Notes: generated by a model not told the origin, from the sequence alone. Numbered from the stretch's first letter, positions 37,563 to 50,030 are shown. The stretch: 64,000 nt of DNA from Actinomucor elegans (GCA_026027325.1 JAMSLZ010000001.1:1736001-1800000), one strand, 5' to 3'. Made by a program: numbers and translations.

Positions 37563-39808
37563 AAAAAAAAATCATCAAATAAAAATCTTTGTAAGAAGGT
37601 TCATTGTTAAACCTTTTTGTCCTTTAAAACCATCGTTTTCTGATTATTCGAGTGTGTAACTTTGTGCAATTCAAAGAGATAAATTTACTTCCTAGTCTCT
37701 TGGTGCATGTGCCACTGATCTTATCGCGCAATCGATACAAATAATGCTATTTAGCACAAGAGAGACAGTCAATACATTTATACTATCTTGAGAATATATC
37801 AGTATATTAGTCTATCCTGTCAGATACGTCTGCTTTGAACTGATCACCTGAAAAGATGACAGTACCAGCAGTAAAATACCAAAGTTTTATTTATTGGCAG
37901 AAACAGCAATTGTCATCTGATAAATTTAGATAATTTCGATGCGGTTACACAGATTAATCCACCATTGACAGCCCTACAAATAGAGTATCTGTCCAGATCA
38001 TGCGTTGATGCTATTGTGGCGCTACTATCTATGCATTTGGAGCATATCCTTTACTGATACGCAATGCAAGCAACGTAAAAGCCTTATAGATGTGAAGATT
38101 TTGCATTTAATAAACTGTAATATTTTTAAATGCATTCTTGATGATCAGTGAGAGTATCGTAAATCAGGTTGAATTTACGCCAACAATATTTACTTTTAAC
38201 TCCAAATCCTATTATCTCAGATATAATTCATTAAGATATCCATGGCTATATCCTTTTTGACATGATTCCAATTATTGTTCATAATATATACATTTTTTAC
38301 GTACTAATCTCTGCCGACTTGCGTTCTCTTTTTTTTTCGTCTATTAAGCGCTGGTATGCGTTAAAAAGCCATCAGGTGCACAACAAGGTCTAAAGTCACC
38401 ATCTACTATCTTAATATTGAATAGGACCGTAATGGTTCGTTGAGTATCTTGTCTCTGAGTATAGTTTAACTCGGACACTATTGCCTACTACAAGACAAAC
38501 AAAGTATTTAGATGTACTTTGAATTATTATGTGAAACAAAGTTACATCCTGAACAATGTCTCTAAAATATCTTTTAACACCGTTTTTATAAAATTAAGTT
38601 ATTAAACTTTAGAGACCACGCATCGCAGGGAGGTGGAACCTGGATATTACTACGTGTGGTAACAAGAAAATAGGGGTAATTGTATATTGCAACTAATGGG
38701 CTAAAATAACATTTGTGTAAATTCTATTTAGTGTTAAAACTATGTTCAATTTAGTTGATGTTTACAATGTTGATAATTGTGGTTCAATCTTTGCTCTGAT
38801 TATATCTATTGCAAATAGTATATTTTCAATGACACATCGCCAGTAGAAGTACCAAAATTACTATAGAGTAGTTGGTATAATAGTGATGAAAAATGTTTGT
38901 TGAGAAGGTCGGATGTTGACTGAAGGTTCAAGGTGAAGCAATACCTTATCCTCCATTTTAATAGTTACTATAAAATAGAAGCACTGAAGAGTACCAGTGA
39001 TTTAAACTGTTTGTTTGGCAGGGCGCAGTACCAGAAAATGTTGTAACGTATCTACATATTCTTGGGAAAATCGGCATTAGTTGTAGCTTAGTTAATGTGT
39101 TGTAAGTGTATAGTAGTGAGAGATCATTCGATACCAAGTTGTACAAGTCTGGAGAAACATGTATGAAGAAGTAAGAAGCAGAAAAATGGTGATGTCGTAA
39201 ACCTATGAGTTTCTGTAGCGGACTCGAGTAGATAATTGAGCGGCAGTTTCAGTGGGTCTTAAAGAGACATTGGTAAAGTCAGACAGCAAATCGAAGTGAT
39301 CAAAGGTTTTGTAAATGGTGTGCATAATAAATGTCGAATGGCTGAGGTCGTGTTTTCTTAATTCAAGTACATATAAGGAGAAAAATAGAGTCGAGCTGTT
39401 TATTCATAAGCAGGTTCTTATGATAATAGAAGGTCGAAACAACGTTGGTCCTTTGGAGGAGGGGAACAAATATCGCAGATGTTGAATTTGGAGTAAATGC
39501 TGGTTTTGTGGATGGACCGCACTTAGACTGCCTTGACCAATCGATAGACACAGCTGACCAAGAGGGACCATTACCATACCTTGCACCAGGTAAACGCTAT
39601 ATATAATATATTGTCAAAAATTGATCCAAAGGAGGTATCCTATGGTGACGGATTGTAAGATTTTTGCACACTATATTGGCCATCGGAAATTGCCAAAACT
39701 TGCTTCAAATGAGAAAAAAACTGTCATATTTTTTTTTATTTATTGTGCGAAATAGTTTTTATTTATTATGCAAAAATTTATCCCAAAAGCGAAGGAATAA
39801 AGACTAAT
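37563..39808. other. intergenic gene desert
   Basis: Convergent 3' regions of INO1 and RPL31. Small frames at 38958-39586 have no recognisable content, and no RNA gene was recognised. Confidence 0.6.
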
Positions 39809-40450
39809 TTAGTTCTCATCTTCAACAACTTCAGTGTTAAGACCTAATCGAAATAAAAAAACAAGAAAGCATTTAGTAAAACTTTTTCGTCGCTTCACAG
39901 ATAGGAGTAACCAAGGTCTTTAGAACAACTTGGATAAAGAATTTTACAACTCCAACCTCTTGCGCTCACTAACTGGCCGGAAGCTATTCTTTTTTTTGGG
40001 ATTCGCTTTCAATGGTGATTGAAAAGGGAATATAGAAAAAAAAAGATACTACACGGAATCGCAGCGATACTGATTGCCAGAAGAAAATAATATAAAGAGA
40101 AAAATTTACTTACCCTTGAAGTCAACAGTGGGGACATAGGTAACATAAGAGTAGAGCTTCTCCTTGGCATCTTCATCATCGTTACGCTTACGAGCGATAC
40201 GGACACGGATACGGTGGTTGGTGTGCTTGACACCACGAGACCAGACAGCCTTGTTCAAAGAAGGGTCAAGACGGACGTCCTTGGTACCCATGGCCTTTTG
40301 AGCAAAAGCCTTGACGGCCTTGATAGCGTGAGGAGCACGCTTTCTCAAAGAACGGCCAAAGACGTGCTTGTGCATGTGAATAGTGTATTCACGGGTAACG
40401 ACATCAGCGAGAGTGGAACGCTTTTGGGTGGTCTTTTGATCCTTGGCCAT
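39809..40450 (-). CDS. RPL31: 60S ribosomal protein eL31
   Basis: Two coding exons (40450-40114, 39843-39809) give 123 residues, the expected size. The sequence matches eL31 throughout: [64 protein letters not shown], with the family's C-terminal [18 protein letters not shown] completed by the second exon. The intron between them (39844-40113) is 270 nt, about five times the local norm. A second intron interrupts the 5' leader (40460-40533) and carries an ATGG tetranucleotide repeat. The putative leader upstream of that intron is pyrimidine-rich (TCTTTCCTTTCT), TOP-like. LARP1, a TOP-mRNA binder in animals, lies 30 kb away. Confidence 0.97.
39844..40113 (-). other. unusually long intron of RPL31
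   Basis: 270 nt against about 50-75 nt elsewhere. Checked for an intronic snoRNA: no C box (RTGATGA) with D box (CTGA) pair, and no clear H/ACA pattern. It contains A8/T9 runs and a GC-richer centre. Confidence 0.7.
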
Positions 40451-40459
40451 TTTAATAAA

Positions 40460-40533
40460 CTATGAGATTTGGATGAGTATTCAATAGATGGATAGATGGA
40501 TGGATGGATGGATGGATGGATGGATTTGCTTAC
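40460..40533 (-). other. 5' leader intron of RPL31 with (ATGG)n repeat
   Basis: Donor CAG|GTAAGC, acceptor TCTCATAG nine bases before the ATG. The plus-strand GATG/ATGG tetranucleotide repeat spans about 40486-40524, entirely inside this intron. Confidence 0.75.
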
Positions 40534-40559
40534 CTGCTTTTAAAACAAGATGCGGTAGA

Positions 40560-40593
40560 AAGGAAAGATCTCAAAAAACTCATCTTTCCTTTT
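40560..40593. promoter_or_regulatory. inverted repeat at RPL31 5' end
   Basis: AAGGAAAGAT and ATCTTTCCTT, 12 bases apart, in the putative RPL31 leader or core promoter. A (GT)8-9 run lies upstream at about 40625-40642. Confidence 0.4.
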
Positions 40594-40975
40594 CTCTTAT
40601 GAATTGTGAATCAAAAGTCCGAGCGTGTGTGTGTGTGTGTGTCTGGGTCCATAGTAGTGTGTAGCAATATCACTGGGTCAAATTAATAAGGTAAGCATTT
40701 TGATATTAACTATATAATTAAATCGCACATAAATGCTATGGAATATACATTCACAAACGCTTTTAAGCATACCAAATAGATACGTGGTAATGATTGAACA
40801 AGGATTCTGTATCAAGGGATAAAGAGGAATTCAGGCTTAATTACAAACGGAGTTCTGGGCTAAAAGTTAAAGAATCAGGCGCGTTATTTACTAAACGGGT
40901 CGGTTGCTTTAAATAAGACAGAATCGTGTTTATTTTTTCTTCTTTTTCTTTTGCTACTTTATATTACAAGACTGT

Positions 40976-43566
40976 ATGTCCACTCAACTTCGGCAAAGAC
41001 GTGTCGATTCGGACGGTGCTTCAGAAAAGCTCTCGGACGTAGACTTTGATGATTCAAAAAAGGTAGACTTATATAGATAAAAAAAAACATACGATACCAA
41101 TCTTCCATTTTTTTACGCATAGTATGGACAAGATTCTACTCCTAGCCAACGTTCGCCTATAGCACATCGCGTAGCTCTAGGCTCGCTTGTGTTAATAGCT
41201 ATCTTTGTTACTTTCTACAAGATTTGGAATCCAGCAGAAGTCGTGTAAGTGAAAAAGAATGAGGGTTATTCAATTATCCCTCACTGAATTACTTTTTTGC
41301 AAATAGATTTGATGAAGTTCATTTTGGCAAGTTTGCTGGTTATTATTTGAAAAGAACATATTACTTTGATGTGCACCCACCACTGGCCAAACTTATGATT
41401 GCAGGTGCTGGTTACCTTTTAGGTTTTGACGGCCAATTCGATTTCGCTAATATTGGTGATAACTATATTGAACATCAAGTGCCCTATATTGGTCTTCGTG
41501 CCTTACCTGCCATTTTGAACGTCATTTGTACAGCTTTGATTTATGGCATCATGAAGCAATCCGGTTACTCATTGGCTATCTGTGTTTTGAGTACTGCCAT
41601 GTATATTTTTGACAATGCAATGGTGACTCAAAATCGATTGATTTTGTTGGATAGTATGTTATTGGTATTCATGTTGGCTACCATGTACAATTATATCAGA
41701 TTTAGAAAGCTGAGACATCAATCATTTTCTGTTGAATGGTGGTTTTGGTTGATTAATACAGGCGTCTTTATGGCGTTCACTGTTAGGTAAGATTTAAGCA
41801 TGTTTGTGAATTTTGAAGCTAACTTTTTATTAGCGTCAAAATGGTTGGTTTATTCTTGGTTGCATTGATTGGTTTCTCTGTAATCTATGATTTATGGATG
41901 CTGTTGGATATCAAGCGTGGATTAAGCATGGTAATTCTATTAAGAAACTGTGACTCTAGTTTTATTAATATTGTATTAGAAACAATTCATGAAACACTTT
42001 TATGCTCGTGCCTTCAGTCTTATTTTCATTCCTATTGTGATCTATCTTTTCTGGTTCTATGTTCACTTTGCTATCCTTAACGAATCAGGTCCTGGCGATT
42101 CATTCATGACTACTCGGTTCCAAGATACACTTAAGAATAGTCCTTTAAAGATGCAAGCATTAGGTAACAAACAAAGCGTTAAATATGTTCATTGTAGGCT
42201 AATTATAAATAATCTAAACAGAGATTCACTATGGGGATGAGATTATTATGAAGCACAAGGATACGAATTCATATCTTCATTCGCATGATCTTCATTATCC
42301 TTTGAGATATGAAGACGGCCGTGTTAGCAGTAAAGGCCAGCAAGTGACAGCTGTCATGGAATCAAACGAAAATTGTTACTGGCGTATTAAGCCCACTACG
42401 GATAATGAAAATAGTGAACCTCGTCTTGTCAAGAATGGTGACATTATCCAATTAGAACACGTTGTGACGGGTACCAACTTGTTAACCCACGATGTGGCTT
42501 CACCTTATATGCCTACCAACGAAGAAATCACAACTGTGCCTCTTGATACACGTTATGACGAAACCCTCTTTAAGATTATCTTTGATAATGAAGATGAAAA
42601 CGTTCTTGAGACCCATATGACATCATTCCGCTTAATCCACGAAGATACCAAAGTAGCTGTTTGGGTGCATAACAAGAAATTGCCAGAGTGGGGCCTTGGT
42701 CAATTAGAAGTCAATGGCAATAAGAACTCTTTGGATAAAAGCAATTACTGGGCTGCAACAGAGATCAAGGGCAAAAACGCAACAGAAATCAATGCACAAA
42801 AGGATCAAAAGGAATTGGGTACCATGCCCTTTATCAAAAAGTTCTTTGAACTGCAAGGCCGTATGATCAGTCATAATGCTGGATTAACCAAGCCTCATCC
42901 TTATCAGTCCACACCCATTACATGGCCCTTTATGATTCGTGGTGTCTCTTATTGGTCCAAGGAAGATACACGTTCTCAAATCTATTTGACTGGTAACTTG
43001 TTTGGTTGGTATTTGTCTGTGGGTGGTATTGCTGTCTTTGCTGGCATCATGTTGGCTGATGTTTTGGCTCGCCGTAGAGGCATTGACCCTATTGAAGAGC
43101 CTGTGCGTCACCGTGTACTCCAGTCAGCCGGTTTCTTCTTTACCGCTTGGGCCTTGCATTATTTCCCCTTCTTTTTGATGGGAAGATCACTCTTCCTTCA
43201 TCATTATCTTCCAGCTGCTTCGGTTAATTACTTGTTGCTGGGTGCCATGTATCAATTCATCTTCGTAGATGGCGTTGATTCACCTGTCTCGTTTTTAAGC
43301 CGCAAGTCTAAATTGACACGTCAAACCAGCATGAAAGCCGAATCCTCTTGGAAAGTATATGCTGCTGTTGGCATTACTATCTTGTTACAAGTAGCCATGT
43401 TTGTCTATTTGGCACCTTTGACTTATGGTACACCTATGACTCTTGAACAAGTTCAAAATCACCAATTATTGAACGGCTGGAAGCTTCAATACGGTAAGTC
43501 CTTTTTTTTAACTCAAAAGCATATGTGTTTATACTAATCTCAATGGTTTTCATTATAGCCAAATAA
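40976..43566 (+). CDS. PMT4: protein O-mannosyltransferase, Pmt4/POMT1 type
   Basis: Seven exons (40976-41062, 41123-41244, 41307-41786, 41834-41930, 41980-42163, 42222-43493, 43559-43566) give 749 residues. It is a multi-pass ER membrane GT39 enzyme moving mannose from dolichyl-phosphate-mannose to Ser/Thr. Visible: the first luminal loop FDEVHFGKFAGYYLKR with the catalytic D-E pair, DVHPPLAKL, MVTQNRLILLDS, GPGDSFMTTRFQDTL, then a MIR-domain region (about 345-520; LHSHDLHYP, THDVASP, LPEWGLGQLEVNG), then the C-terminal membrane block (FFLMGRSLFLHHYLPA). FDEVHFG and the THDVASP form point to the Pmt4/POMT1 subfamily, which acts on membrane proteins, rather than Pmt1 or Pmt2. The final exon adds only two codons. 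Confidence 0.93.
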
Positions 43567-43713
43567 TCCATATCTCAAATCATTATTTCATATTAATAAA
43601 AGGCATACCTTAGTTTAAATAATCCCTACTGGTTAACCTTCAGATTAATTTAAATTCTCGCTTTGAGTTTTCGGGCTGTTTTTTTTTATTCTTTTACTTT
43701 ATAACAATAATAG

Positions 43714-44974
43714 ATGGCAACGAGAAGTAGAACCTTGCTGTTTCTTCAGTACAGAAACTCCTATGCAAGAACACAAGGCTCTGCACCTCACTTTTCTGCA
43801 GGCTTATCCGAGACTGAAGGTTTAATAGAAAGCTCGGATAATGTTATCGAAATGTCTGTCTTGCCACCGAAATGGTAAGTAATCTCGGTTCACATTCCAT
43901 TCACAAGCTTCTTTACTCATTTTCAAACTGGATAGGGTGGATATTGTCGAAGAAGTCGATGAAGCACTCGACATTATCAAAGACAAGAGTAAAATCTAAG
44001 ATAGTTTTCACAACACGCTACTAAAGCTTGATTTTTTTTATAGTTACGAAACTTGAAGGAATGCATCGAAAACATCTATTGCCAGGATTTGATGATAGAA
44101 CTTCGGATGAGGCAGCTATAAACAATCTAACTCAAGAAATAACAGACGTGGGTTGGTCGAGCAAAGCAATCGCGTTTCAGCTGATTAACTTTTGACTACA
44201 GGAATTCTATCGTATTAAAAGAGATATTCAGCGTATTCGAGTGGGTGTTCATGATTCAGACCAAGATGATATGTTAGCGAGAAATATTCAAACCAGTCTA
44301 GCGACTAAAGTACAAGATGTTTCCTCAAGTTTTAGAAAGCAACAATCATCTTACCTACAAAGTAAACTTATATGCAAATTGAACCCCCCTATAAGGTTGA
44401 TCTCCGCTCACTTTTTTTTTATTCACGTAGAAATGCAAGGCCAAGAGAATAGAAAAGCGGATATTTTGGGATTAGGATCAGACCTAAGCAATGAAGCTGC
44501 TGAATTACTGTTAGATGAAGATGCACAAGTGGTAGTATAAATAATTTACTAGTACAAATACATGTGCTAAACAGATATTATTGAAAAGGGCTTTACAGAA
44601 TCTCAATTGGCAGTGTTGGAGTCCAACGAAGCAATTATTGATCAACGCGAAAGGGAAGTGAACCAAATTGCCAAGTCAATACATCAGTTGGCCGAGATAT
44701 TTCGAGATTTGCAGACGCTAGTTATTGATCAAGGCTCGATGCTGGATAGAATTGATTACAATATTGAACAAACAACTGTACAAGTGAAAGAGGCTGTGGT
44801 GCAATTAGATCAGGTAAAGCACTATTTATAATGATTTGATCGCTATTACTCATGGAAATGAAATAGGGCGCTCGCTATCAAAACAAAACGAGAAAACGTA
44901 AACTCATGCTTCTTTTAATCTTGATTATCATGTTACTTATTGTTATACTCATTGTAAAACCCAAAAGACGATAA
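43714..44974 (+). CDS. TLG2: Tlg2/syntaxin-16 Qa-SNARE
   Basis: Seven exons (43714-43874, 43936-43988, 44044-44147, 44202-44361, 44431-about 44528, 44589-44813, 44867-44974) give about 302 residues. The N-terminus (MATRSRTLLFLQYRNSYA) matches the short syntaxin-16 peptide that binds Vps45. PPKWVDIVEEVDEALDII begins the Habc domain. The SNARE helix runs GFTESQLAVL through QGSMLDRIDYN with the central Gln. A basic RKRK patch precedes a C-terminal anchor (LMLLLILIIMLLIVILIV). It mediates fusion at the trans-Golgi and early endosome. At exon 5/6 the acceptor GAAAAG|GGC was chosen for frame; the donor could be at any of three nearby GTs (44528, 44531 or 44534), changing 0-2 residues. Start to start, 147 bases separate it from the PMT4 stop. 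Confidence 0.94.
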
Positions 44975-45051
44975 AAACGTTTGTCTTTGTATTATAGCAT
45001 TTATATCCCTTCACTCTAATCATTATTATTATAAAAAAATCATTAATTAAT

Positions 45052-45937
45052 AAGTACAGATTACTCTAGTCGGCCCTTTGAGGCCGACATTTTGTGTGTT
45101 AATAGCTCTACAAAAAATAATAATACATATACTTGTGAACAGATATTCAAATACTCAAAATTATTTTTTTATGGATATATTTTTTGTTTTTCGTCAAAAG
45201 CAGTATTTATGCCTTAATTGACTTTTCTGGAAGGAGGCTTTTTGCAAAAAAAAACGAGTCGGCCTTAAAAGGCCGAGTGTTTGATAGCTAATAAGTACAC
45301 TATAAAGTCAATTTTTTTTTTTCGCTACTTATATCATTAGAAAATATAGCTTATAAACAATTACTTTAATGTGATTATGCTTGAAAAACTTGACGTAAAT
45401 GTATGACATGACAATTTTTGCACATAGGTGCAGTGGGATCCCAGCTGTATCTTTTCCCGATTCTTATACCATTACCGCCTTGTCTTTTGCACATTTGACA
45501 TACTAATCTTCTTTTGTTAGTATTTTCTTGTCTTATTACTACATACAAATGCACATTGCTACTTCTAAGAGCCATTGATATATTGGGAGTAGCTACGTTA
45601 TTGCTACTGAGTAATCTCTCGTAGTATTTCAACATTGAATACGCTGTACAATTCTATTTTCTCCTTCAGCATAAATTTTGTGGCAACTAAAGGCATTTGC
45701 TTCACAAATACCTAAGGATCTCATTTCCCATCGCTCAGTAGAGATTATATCATGATATGAAGTTAGCAAGTGGCATGCTCCAAGGAAATTTTTTTTTAGA
45801 AAAAAAAAAGTAGTAGATAATAAACTCCTAGGTACTTTATTTTGGTAAAATAACGCGAGACAATTAAAAGGACCTTACAGACATGCGAAAAATACACTCT
45901 AATAGTCGGCCTTTTAAGGCCGAGCTAATCTGTACTT
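45052..45937. mobile_element. candidate non-autonomous DNA element with TIRs and three palindromes
   Basis: Bounded by AAGTACAGATTA (45052-45063) and its perfect reverse complement (45926-45937). Just inside each end is an 18-nt palindrome TCGGCC-N6-GGCCGA (45070-45087; 45906-45923), and a third lies internally (45259-45276). It carries one 86-codon ORF on the minus strand. No flanking duplication is clear. It could instead be a 3'-UTR stem-loop array. Confidence 0.45.
45375..45635 (-). CDS. 86-residue zinc-ribbon-like small ORF
   Basis: Open from ATG at 45635, with an in-frame stop seven codons upstream, to TGA at 45375. Two CxxC pairs (CQMC ... CKNC, 22 residues between) resemble a zinc ribbon, with a basic segment in between. 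It lies inside the palindrome-bearing element, so it may be the tail of a transposase-like gene. No family recognised. Confidence 0.4.
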   Translation of the reverse strand: MLKYYERLLSSNNVATPNISMALRSSNVHLYVVIRQENTNKRRLVCQMCKRQGGNGIRIGKRYSWDPTAPMCKNCHVIHLRQVFQA

Positions 45938-46013
45938 GTTAAAATAAAACCAAAAAATCCTTTTTTTATTGTTCTATATTTGATGAAAGTTTATATACAT
46001 GTTGGATCTTCCC

Positions 46014-46859
46014 TTACCAAGGCAAGTATTTTCCTTCAAAATCAATGAATTTGCCATTGTCGCTGAGTTCCAATTTGTCAAGTACAGTCAACAGGCCTTT
46101 AATCGAATCAACAGGTTGAACAGGAGCTTTATCGCCACCCATTTCAGTAGCAACCCATCCGGGATGAGCAGCATAAACAATAAAGTTCTCCCCGCCAAGT
46201 TCATTTGCCTGCAGACGTGTTAACATGTTGAGTGCTGTTTTAGAAACACTATAAGCAACTGTATCATTTGATAGATCTGGTCCTCTGATAGTCAAAGAAG
46301 CCAAAATGGAAGACATGTTCAAAATCTTCTTGGTATGTTCCTTTCCACGTTTGCGGAGAAGAGGAAGGAAGACATTTGTAGCTTCAGCAGTTCCAACAAC
46401 ATTAGTCTTAAAGAGTGTCATGTATTGTTCTGTAGGTCTATTATACGTAAATCAATGATTAGTATTGAGACTTTTTGCAAACACAACTACTGAAACATAC
46501 ACATCGAATACATTATATGAACCTTCCGCGGCAACGCCTGCATTATTGATAAGTACGTCAACACCTTGAGGTGCAAGTTTACCGATTTCTTCAGCAGCTT
46601 GCTATATAGGGCAAATTAGGTCAATGTAAGTTATAATACAATTCAAAATATTACTTACTTGAAGAGAAGCTTTGTCCGTGGTATCCAACTTGATGGCAAA
46701 GGCATTTTTGTTGTCAACAAGAGCTTTTAATCCTTTGGAACCGTCAGGATTACGGGCACAAGCAAAGACGATGTGGCCAGCAGCTAAGAGTTGTTTAACA
46801 AACTCGAGACCAAGGCCGCGAGAAGCACCAGTAATGATATAAGTGAGTTGGTTTGCCAT
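46014..46859 (-). CDS. short-chain dehydrogenase/reductase (C-factor-like SDR)
   Basis: Three exons (46859-46659, 46601-46501, 46437-46014) give 241 residues. Classical SDR features are all present: the cofactor-binding TGASRGLG near residue 10, NNAG at 86-89, catalytic Ser in NMSSILAS (about 143), and YSVSK (Tyr about 163, Lys about 167). HPGWVATEMGG follows, as in the C-factor/sniffer subgroup of carbonyl reductases. Absence of an acidic residue after strand 2 (CARNP) suggests NADPH preference (inference). No targeting signal, so it is likely cytosolic. The substrate cannot be inferred. Confidence 0.93.
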
Positions 46860-48250
46860 TGTGAAATGAATTTATAAGAAGAAAATAATGTTTTTTAAGT
46901 GAGATAAGGTGGTATTTATACTAGTTATACTCCCTCTAGGTAGTACACACATAGCTGGGGTGCAGATACAACCGACACATTGCGTAATGCGGCATAATTC
47001 AGTTTGATTAATCAGCTTCAACGCTGATTAGTCAAAACTTTTTTCTGTATATTAGAATAAAGCTAAATAAACATAATCCACCCTATATTCTTAACCTTTC
47101 TATTTGAATCCAAAGTCTCTTGACACAATGCATCATTCGCCTTGTTTATGAAGTTATTTTGACAAACATTTGTACTCTTTAAAATTTTGTTACTATACCA
47201 AATCCTGGTTGACCATCTGAAAGTGTATGCATACCCTTTCGACGCAATAGAATCAAAGTATAAGCCCCAGAAAGCAATTTATCGCGTAGAAAGAACCTAT
47301 AGTTGATATTTACTTCATTGTTGGACTTCTTTCCTCGGTATGCCGGATTACTAATACTATGAAATCTAATAAAAGATTATTCCAATTCCGAGTGAAATCT
47401 ATGACATCTTGCCAGTTAAACAATCCAAAAAGGAAGGTCTTTTGAAAGCACGATATGTAACATGTACTCTACGTACTAAAGAAGCTTTACATTGTATACA
47501 TGTGTACAAGGTTTCGGCTTGCGTTAGTATGAGATGGATTTTTTTTTTATAACATGATACCGGATCTTTTTGGCATACAGGCATTTTTTTTTTTTTTTGC
47601 TCGCACTGATCGCGTTTAATAGAACGTCTTGAACACTATATCTAATGACAATAATGACACTGCATATTTCCAGCATTAAAAGAGAGAGCAGTTTCTTTTT
47701 TAAAAATAAATTCCCCAAGTTTGGGCTTTTAATTCAACTGAAATACCACATATATATGCAAATGATAGTATTGTATGGTCAGTTCAAATTTGCAAACCCA
47801 ATGTGATTGATTTGCTGGTTGCTATATTCATTTTCTTTTAAGAAAAGACCATTAGCAAAGATCTGAACAGCCAATATTAGTAGTGAGCTTTTATACTACA
47901 ACAAAAATGATCGAACTTAAAAATTTCCCTGAAGATGACTATCAACGTAAAATCTGTCTTGTCTTGATATAGTTTCTACTATGTGTTTACACTTGCAAAA
48001 TAATTGTGATACATTACAATTATCACCCAGCCTATAATTATCTTTTTATACTATAATGAAGCAGTAGGTTTGTGGCCTAAATAGGCTTGATCGAACTATT
48101 TATGCTGATTCTTCGTTTATCTTATTTATTCCTTTTTACGTCTTGCTTATCCTTGAGATCGTTTTCTGTTTTTTTTCTGGATAAAAAGTGTAATTCGCTG
48201 ATAGCCATTCATTAGAGTATATTGATTGTAATCTAATTAAATGATGTTTT

Positions 48251-48296
48251 TAATAGATGCATCATCTCATTTTGAGCATGAATCACTAATCAAATA
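48251..48296 (-). repeat. dispersed ~70-nt repeat, copy 5
   Basis: TAATAGATGCATCATCTCAT followed by TTTGAGCATGA and ACTAA, closely paralleling the reverse complement of copy 4. Confidence 0.55.
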
Positions 48297-49307
48297 TACC
48301 TTAATATAATATTTGACCTAGAGATTTGAAGATGATAAAAATGGGAATATTTCTGAATAAATCCTTTTTTCAGACATTGAGGAAGGAAAACGTAAAAAGA
48401 GGATTAAATCCCTATCCTCGGATGTGCAGGGAATGACAGGGGATAAGCACTGATCCAGAAAACATAATGCAAATCATCAGTTTGAAGACATAGAATAAGT
48501 ATTAATTTAGCAATATGTAGAGTAAGCATTATGCATGAATGCTTACCATCTGGTATATAATTGCCTTTTACTTTAAGGGTATAGGTAACTTTTAAAGTAG
48601 TGGTTGATAAGTATGGTAGATACATAAACAGCGAGACTGCGTAATTTTTTTTCTTTCATCAATAGGGTTTTCTTTGATAAAAGTGTACGTTTTTAAAATA
48701 CCTTCATAAATTTAAAAATAACCCAAAAAAAAAAAAAAATACCAAGTGTGATACAATTCTATATATCTAAGTAAACTACAACTTTATGCTTATACGAATA
48801 ATTTTTGTTATCCTGTTTTTTCCTCTTCACTTCATTGTGAACTGTTTTTATTATATTGCATAAGAGAGATATTTAGTTATACTATTGTTTATGGTCAGAT
48901 AACTGAGTAATATCAAAGCTCGTTTAGGGCCGTGCACAGCGTTTTATTGTAAATCACTTCATGGTGCTTGAGGCTTACTCATGTCCAAACAGACTTTTTA
49001 AATGGATTGCCATGTATGTTTGAATTTAGTGAAGATTTATCTAGAGGGCTAACACTTGGTAAAACATGCTTAAAAGATTACTAGCCGAGCCAAATCTGTA
49101 TTTTGTTGATGGTTCAGTTATCCTGTTATTCTGCTTTATATATATATATATATATATCGCTTAGAGAAATGTTCATCGAAGTAAGGATACTTTGATGGAG
49201 TGCTAACTGAGTCGCGTGACTAGCAGCTATACTTGGTTCCTTTTTACCTATATATGACGTTAGAAGGGATAATTGATACTATTAGGACGTCTTGTTGATC
49301 CGAGAAC

Positions 49308-49352
49308 AGAGCTATAATCCAGGTTGCCGCTTTTCTTGCGCGGCCTGGCTCT
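49308..49352. other. GC-rich hairpin in AT-rich desert
   Basis: Nested pairings AGAGC/GCTCT, CCAGG/CCTGG and CCGC/GCGG around a TTTTCTT-containing loop. It may be a structured RNA or a regulatory dyad; there is no known family. Confidence 0.35.
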
Positions 49353-49915
49353 CTATAGATCGTGCATATATCTATCAATGTTAAATATGTGAGTATAGAA
49401 CTTGTGGTTTTTTGTTTTCTGACGTGCAAGAAAAGTCGAGAAAATGCTTGACTTTACATTTAGCATGAGAGTCTTGCACGGATGACCAGGTGGTTTTTGC
49501 CGATTGGTTGTCCTTAGTCAAAGAGAACATTTTTAATCTCGTTTCCGGAAGCTTACTGGGCCCCATTTATAAAGAAAGGCTAGTTTCAGAATATACCAGC
49601 CGGCTAGATTTTACTATTGAGTTTGTTCACTTGCCGCCATTGTTCATAGGAGGCTACGGTAATAAAGATAGAATTTCCTTGGTAAATAGATCAATCAGTT
49701 ACGATTATCTTTGATATTCAATGGGGATGCTCAAAGCACAACCTCCACGCAATTATTCTCAAGAAGTGTCTCATACTCAAGTAAAGAATAATTAACACTA
49801 GCGTCTTTTTTATTATTATTATTCTTATTTTTTTTAATAAAGTACCTTCTATTTAATAATCGGTCTTTTTGAATGTGTTTTGTATAGTATCTAATTGTCA
49901 TAATTGTTATAAAAA

Positions 49916-50030
49916 CTTACAATTATATAATCATTAATAAGATAACTAACTAACCAGATTATGGTTGCTATGGAGGCTTACAATTATATAATCATTAATA
50001 AAGCAACTGCGCTGATTCTGGCTGCTATTC
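49916..50030 (+). repeat. tandem duplication, 61-nt period
   Basis: CTTACAATTATATAATCATT recurs exactly 61 bases later (49916 and 49977), with partial similarity continuing (GGTTGCTAT / GGCTGCTAT). Confidence 0.8.

Larger units (their letters stand above)
44975..46013. other. intergenic region occupied by a palindrome-bearing element
   Basis: Between the convergent TLG2 and SDR genes. Most of it (45052-45937) looks like a small mobile element, listed below. Confidence 0.6.

Noticed and set aside
4358..44974. Vac1 and Tlg2 as a functional gene cluster
   Set aside because: Both act with Vps45 in yeast, but they are 38 kb apart among unrelated genes; co-occurrence is probably chance.
45070..45087. 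CRISPR-like or bacterial terminator reading of the TCGGCC palindromes
   Set aside because: Only three irregularly spaced copies in clearly eukaryotic DNA with no spacers and no T-run pattern tied to a gene end.
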